64,000 bases of DNA. Source: Marthasterias glacialis (taxonomy: Eukaryota; Echinodermata; Asteroidea; Forcipulatida; Asteriidae). The notes beneath the pieces are model-generated. The model did not search any database, was not told where the DNA came from, and saw only the letters and a program-made list of their open reading frames with translations. Shown here piece by piece: positions 27,401 to 33,400 of the stretch; position 1 is the first letter of the stretch, and the number at the start of each line of letters is the position of its first letter. The translations under genes were made by a program, and so were the position numbers. The stretch covers positions 21,717,938 to 21,781,937 of the forward strand of contig OU452226.1 of assembly GCA_911728455.2 (NCBI GenBank), written 5' to 3'.

Positions 27401-30400
27401 CCTCTTAATGTGACACCTGTTCTACCATCCAAGTATGACTCATGCACTTTCTGAAGCCATTTTCATGAGCAGCTTGAGCACAAAATAAAGTAGCGAAAAC
27501 AAAACAAAATTATGCTTACCAAACTGAGCTTACCAGCCAACATATCATGTCACATGTACCATCTGTGACTGTTTTCCTGCTCAGGTTTGTTTAGCAGCAG
27601 CTTGTTGAGCAACAATTTCTGTTAAGCATCTCTGTGAAATTAGGCCCTGATCTTTATTACTGCCATCTCAGGATCCTAGAGAGAAACTCATCCTTAGCCT
27701 CAAGAGAGAAGTCAAACTTCTACGCAACGAAAACATCTACCTCAGAAATCGTCTTGAATTCCCGAGCCCCACCAAGCCGTCCTCCATAAGGAGGATTGAC
27801 ACGGAGGACAGCCTCTCCATTCATACGTTCTCTGAAGACGATCTGGCAGGAAGCAAGACTCCAATTCCTGGAGACTTCAATCGTTCTAAGGGAGAGTCTA
27901 AGACGCCGTTGCAGAAGGACAACAGGAAGGAGCGAGAGTTAAAGAGGAGGGAAACTGACAGGTAGTGGCTTTAGAATCTGGAACTATAAATGTTTCTTTT
28001 ATAGGCAAGGTTCTATGGAAATAACCATTGGACCACTGGTCAGAGTCCTACAGTTTTAATATTTGACCAAAAACCCCAAAACTAAATGAGTCATGCCGTC
28101 CAGTGTTTTCTAAACACCCATATATATATTTTTTTTTTCCTCTTTATATTTGTTTTTTTTCAAGAAACACATATTTTAAGAAATATACTTATGAGCACGA
28201 AAGCTTTTCAACTCCAAATTTGAAAAAGGAAGAAACCTCAAAGGTCCTGTTAAAATATTTCTGGTCCAGCAAAAGTTTTCATTCATAGGACCTGGGATCG
28301 ATAGCACAAAGAACAAAAACTGATCTGAAGATGTGTATTGATCTTTATTCCCAAGCAACGTGTGATGTCACTTTACAAATCGCTAGGGCAATATTGACAA
28401 CACTCATCCTAAGATAAATCTTGGTCTTCTGTGTAAGCGAGCCCTGTGGTCTGGTAGAGATGCTTTTTGAAATTCAATTCCAGAGACGAAAGGATGACCA
28501 AAAAGAAGCTGATCGTATGATTATGCCTGCCCTCCTTCTTCGACGCAAGTCGACCCAGCCAACTCAAAAGAAACTCTGTCCATCAAAATGGCATTTTCAG
28601 CCTCTGACTTTCCCAGCATCAGTGTTGGCATGGTTGGGTGCCCCTCCTTTTTGTTTCTCAACGGGTTCAGTCCTTTTTGTGAACTGATTTGTCTTATTTC
28701 TTTAAACACAAATAAATAAAATAAACGCTCTCAGCTGAGCAATCTGAGTACTGTGTAATTAACATTACTTGTGAGTGATTCCCTGCTGTTTTTTCGCTTA
28801 GCAAATGAAAGTGTTTAAAAGCAAAAATAATTTCTGCTTTTGAGCTCAAAAAAATTGAGTTCAAATCAGGGGTTGTAACTAGTTAGACTATATGAAAATC
28901 AACCATTTTGTTTTTTTATTTTTTTAAATAAAGCAGCATTATGTCGTCCTTCACACCCAAGTCAGCAGCAGATAGCAGCCTCTATGAGATGCTACAGGAG
29001 TATATGGTGGAGAATGAGACCCTAAGATCGGAGAACTCAGACCTCCACAATGTCAGAGAGCGAGCGATGTCTGAACACCAGCACTTATCCAAAGAGAATG
29101 ATAAACTCCTGACAAAGCTGGACCAGTTGGAAAGGTCAGTGTCTACATGTATATAGGCACAGAGAAGTAGGTCTTGAACTACCCTGCGGCACCTCTGGCA
29201 GTTGCAAACAGGTGTCCCTTATTTCTTGCCGTGGTGCTACTTCAAAAGTTATAATCCAAAATGTTATTTTCCCTGTGCAAGTGCCCTTTGCCTGAGGAAA
29301 ATTGCCGTGCCCCATCAGGAATAAGTTCATGGCTTGTAGAAGTATTGCTTGCTTATTGTACCATATGATTGTGTAATTGTTCATGTTTATTTACTGGAAG
29401 GTACGCAAGGTATCTTAAGTTCTTAACAGCACAGTAGGTATGATCTAGGGGTTGACTTGACCTGTTTCCATAATTTTATTACAGAGTCTTTGCAGCATCT
29501 CCACTGTCAATGAACCGCACAATGTCAGGGAAATCTCTGCCGCCTTCAGCAGCAGCCCAAGGCCGGGGTAAACCTCAGAACTCCAATGGCTCGCCATCCT
29601 CACAGCAGGACCAGCAACGAGTTAGTTCACAGGGTAGCGCATTACTTCAGTCACCAGATTGGCAGCAGGGTACCAAGCCCTCAGTCGGTGGCAGCGGTGG
29701 GATGGAACGGCGCTCCTCTGGAAATCAGGAACAGGTGAGAGGTTATGGTGATTAATGGATAGGTTCAATCGCCAGACTAAGGGTGCCGAGCCCTCAGTCA
29801 CTGACAGCAGTGGGATGGAAATACGCTCTTTTGTTAATCTGGAACAGGTGAGAGGTGAAGATTAAAAGACAGGGTTTGGTTCACTCGCCAAACCTAGGGT
29901 GCTAAGCCCTCAGTCAGTGGCAGCGGTGGGATAGCAAAAAAATGAGATATGACTTGTGTAGTAACCAGGATTAGGATTCTGCATTTTTCTGTAGGATGAC
30001 AAGGCGCAAAAGGGCTCTCGGCATGAGTTTACCACGTTAAAAGAAAGATTTATCAATTTGTTTTGCTTCTTGTTTGATGTTTTATGAATATAAATATGCA
30101 TGAACAGTTAATGTGTTTGTTGTTTACAGACTGGACAGCTACCTCCAGTTGACAGCAAAAGAGGTATCCCAAATGGTTACCGCGCCCCCAAACCACACCA
30201 CTACAACAGCCCTCATCCATCATATGGTTCCTCCTCCCCGCCCCATCAATACCACTCCCAGCCTGTCAACCAGTATCAGCCACCGCCGCAGACGCATCAG
30301 AGTTTTCCTGGTAATTTGAAAGTCGGTGAAAACCAGGGATATAGCGGGCCGGTGGGATCGCGACCCGGCAAGCCTCAGCACAGTTATCCGCCCACTCAGA

Positions 30401-33400
30401 GCGGGTATCAGAACCAAAAGTAAGTATTATCTAAGATTTGTGCTCTATCTGTCACTATGTTTCACCAATTCCAGGCATTTTATGAGTCATCTTTTTTAAT
30501 TACTATCAAACAGAACAGCGCAATGGCCATGTGTGAGTTAGACTTTGAAACTTTTGTGTGCTTATTCGAACATTGTGGGAACCACGTACATTGCTTCAAT
30601 GCAGGAAGGGAACAAAGTCGCACAATTCAACTGGTCCAAATGTTTGAACATAAGCGAGACTTGCACAGTCTTTTATCGGCTTTTGCTGTAGCTGTGGCCA
30701 GATCACTGCAAAGACCTTCATCTTTGTATTTCTGCAACCAACGGCCATATCTGTTACAAAAAACATTTTTTCATTTTTCATCTCAGTGCATACATGTATG
30801 TATGTAGTGTTCATAACTATTGTAAAGCGCAAGTTTAAAAGTTTTCATTGAAGTTTGTTGATGTTGTTTGAATATAGAAAAATGCCAGACTCCTTGTTTT
30901 TTGATGTGTATTTTTCTTTCCATGATTGTGTTCCCTTATATTCAGATTTTGCTCTTTCTGATGATCTATATGTTCTTTATCAATTCATTAATGTCTTATT
31001 AGAAATGTTAATGGATTCATGATTGTTATGCAGTCATGTACATTGTACGGAATGGAAGCAATATAAAATTATTTATTTATGTATTTACATTTGTATTTGT
31101 GATGAATGCGTTGGTAGCCATGCCATTCAAACATTGTAGTACTTCCATCAACTTTGATTTTTCTTGTATTGATTTACTTATTGATGTTTGTTTCTTATTT
31201 TTCAGCGGGGTTGGGGATGTGGTTTTCATTGTTGTTGATTTAGCATACTAATTGCTGGTCGTTTGTAATATTTTTTTCAATTAATCTTTATCCATGCTTG
31301 TTTCTTTCAATGTTGATCATTTCTTCTTTTCTCTATGAATATTTTCCTTCTATTTTTTTTTATGTGTTTGTCTACTTTAAGAAAGATATAAAGCCCTTGT
31401 TTTTCTTTCACGATAAATTTAAATTATCCTTTACAGTTTCAATTTGTATCGCTAAGTGTATTCAATAAATAAGTTGGCCATTTGGCTGCCATTTTAACTT
31501 TTTGTACTTTATATTTTATATGCCATAATGATAATCACTAAATTCTCACTTGCGCCAGGAGTGTCAATTCTGACAGACATGGCGCGGTATAAATGTTCAA
31601 TATTATTATTATTATTATTATTATTTTTAATATACCAATCAGAAATCGCCAATGATAGCCATTTTGCTGCCACGTTTACTTTTTAACAGAACAATCAGAA
31701 TAAGCCTATGATAACTAAAATTTGCAAATCAGATTCAAGTTATTAAGTACTCACTCTCCACCCAAACTTTTGTTTTTCCTAAAAAGTGACCATGGAAATG
31801 CCCCAGACACCAGTCTGAGCTTCCCGCCAGCAAAGGGCCACCAAAGTCAACCTTCCGTCAACTCTGTACGCTCCCTGCCAGGAGAGCCCTCCCCAAGGGG
31901 TGTGGCTAACATTAGGGGCAGGGAGGGGCCCTCAATAGGAGAGACAACTCAGGGTAGACCCCATCACACAGCAGATATTTATATTCCGTCCGTACCGGCT
32001 ACTTCCAAAGAGACTCATAGAGGTAAGTTGATGTATATTTGTTAACAATCTTATACCTCCTCCAAGCGATATGTCGTTCAAATCTTGTAAGCTACCCCCC
32101 GCCCTACCCTATTCTGCCTTCCCCATTCCTGTTGGTAAGTCATTACGTCACACACACCTGAATCTGATACGCGAGCACAAAGGTATACACCCCCTTGCTT
32201 GTGATGTCACAAAATCAAACAGCGCCCTCACTGAGGTCAAAAAAAGACCTCTCAATGGCTGATAGATGTGCGTGGCGCATACACATGTAAGCATTTACAT
32301 CGTTTGTCCTCATCAATGGCAGCCTGTGCAAGGAGTCTATTGCAACTTCCAGCTCCAAAGCAGAACTACTTTGGTGTGATATTTTTTAACCAAAAGTCAC
32401 TTATTTCAAGGTTCAGAGGCATTTCTTAGGACAGAAACTGACGATTCTGATGAGACCTTATCATGAATGGCAAGTCCAAGGGTTTTTTGGGGGAAGTAGA
32501 TTATTTAAAAAAAATTAGCATGATGCATTTCCGATGGGCTTTTGGTAATCGTTGAATCCGGTATGTGTGATGTAGGTGTTGCTTCCAGTGGGAATTACGT
32601 CATATTTACGAAACATCTCAAAATTCCGAATGGTAAGAACGTTCTAATTGGTTCGTTCAAGTATTCCAGCGGGTGTACATTGACCGATCTATAGGGCCAG
32701 GGGAAGGTCCCTCATGTAGGAATGTTCCCGTAGCAAGCCTCGATCTTAAGAAAAACAGGGGCAGGCCTTTGCTGGCCAATTCAGAGAAGTTTTACATGGG
32801 TATGCTGGCCAAGTTGGTAGTGACAGTGCAATTTTTCTGGCATGCTGGCCAACTCGACAGGGCATGAGGCCAATGGCCTCGGTGGCCTCGGTTAAGATCA
32901 AGGCCTGCCGTAGGATTGCGGGTTCATGCTTACGGGAACGTTTCTTCGTGTCTAGAGAACATGCCCGACTTTTTAGACAGGACAAACAGGATTGGGGCAA
33001 TACAGACCTTTCACTAGCTGCCATCATCTCTGGCTTACTCCTAATACACATATCCAGTGGTAAAAAATATATATGCTACGTTGTGTGTCATGGCTGAGCA
33101 ATCTTGGTTGTAATTCCGAAAGAGCTGAAGAGACACTAAATACTTTAAATGTTTTTTTTCCAGATACAGTAGGAATGAAGATTGAGCAGGCCAGCCTACA
33201 ACGAGACGGCATCCAGCAGAATAACAAAGCAAAGAACTCGCCGGGGAAAAGGATCCCCAAACCGGCGGGTACGACGGCACCGTCTCAGGGCGTGACTGGT
33301 TACAGTAATAGGAACAAGAAGAATGCCTGGGGACAGGGCAAGAGTGGTGGCAAACCGTCTGCTGGGACACAACAGAAGGAAGGCGGCGGTGGTGAGTCTT

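Noticed and set aside
30457-30807. 116-codon plus-strand open frame in KIF12 intron 14
   Set aside because: No family signature, no splice context linking it to exons 14 or 15, and composition like surrounding intron.
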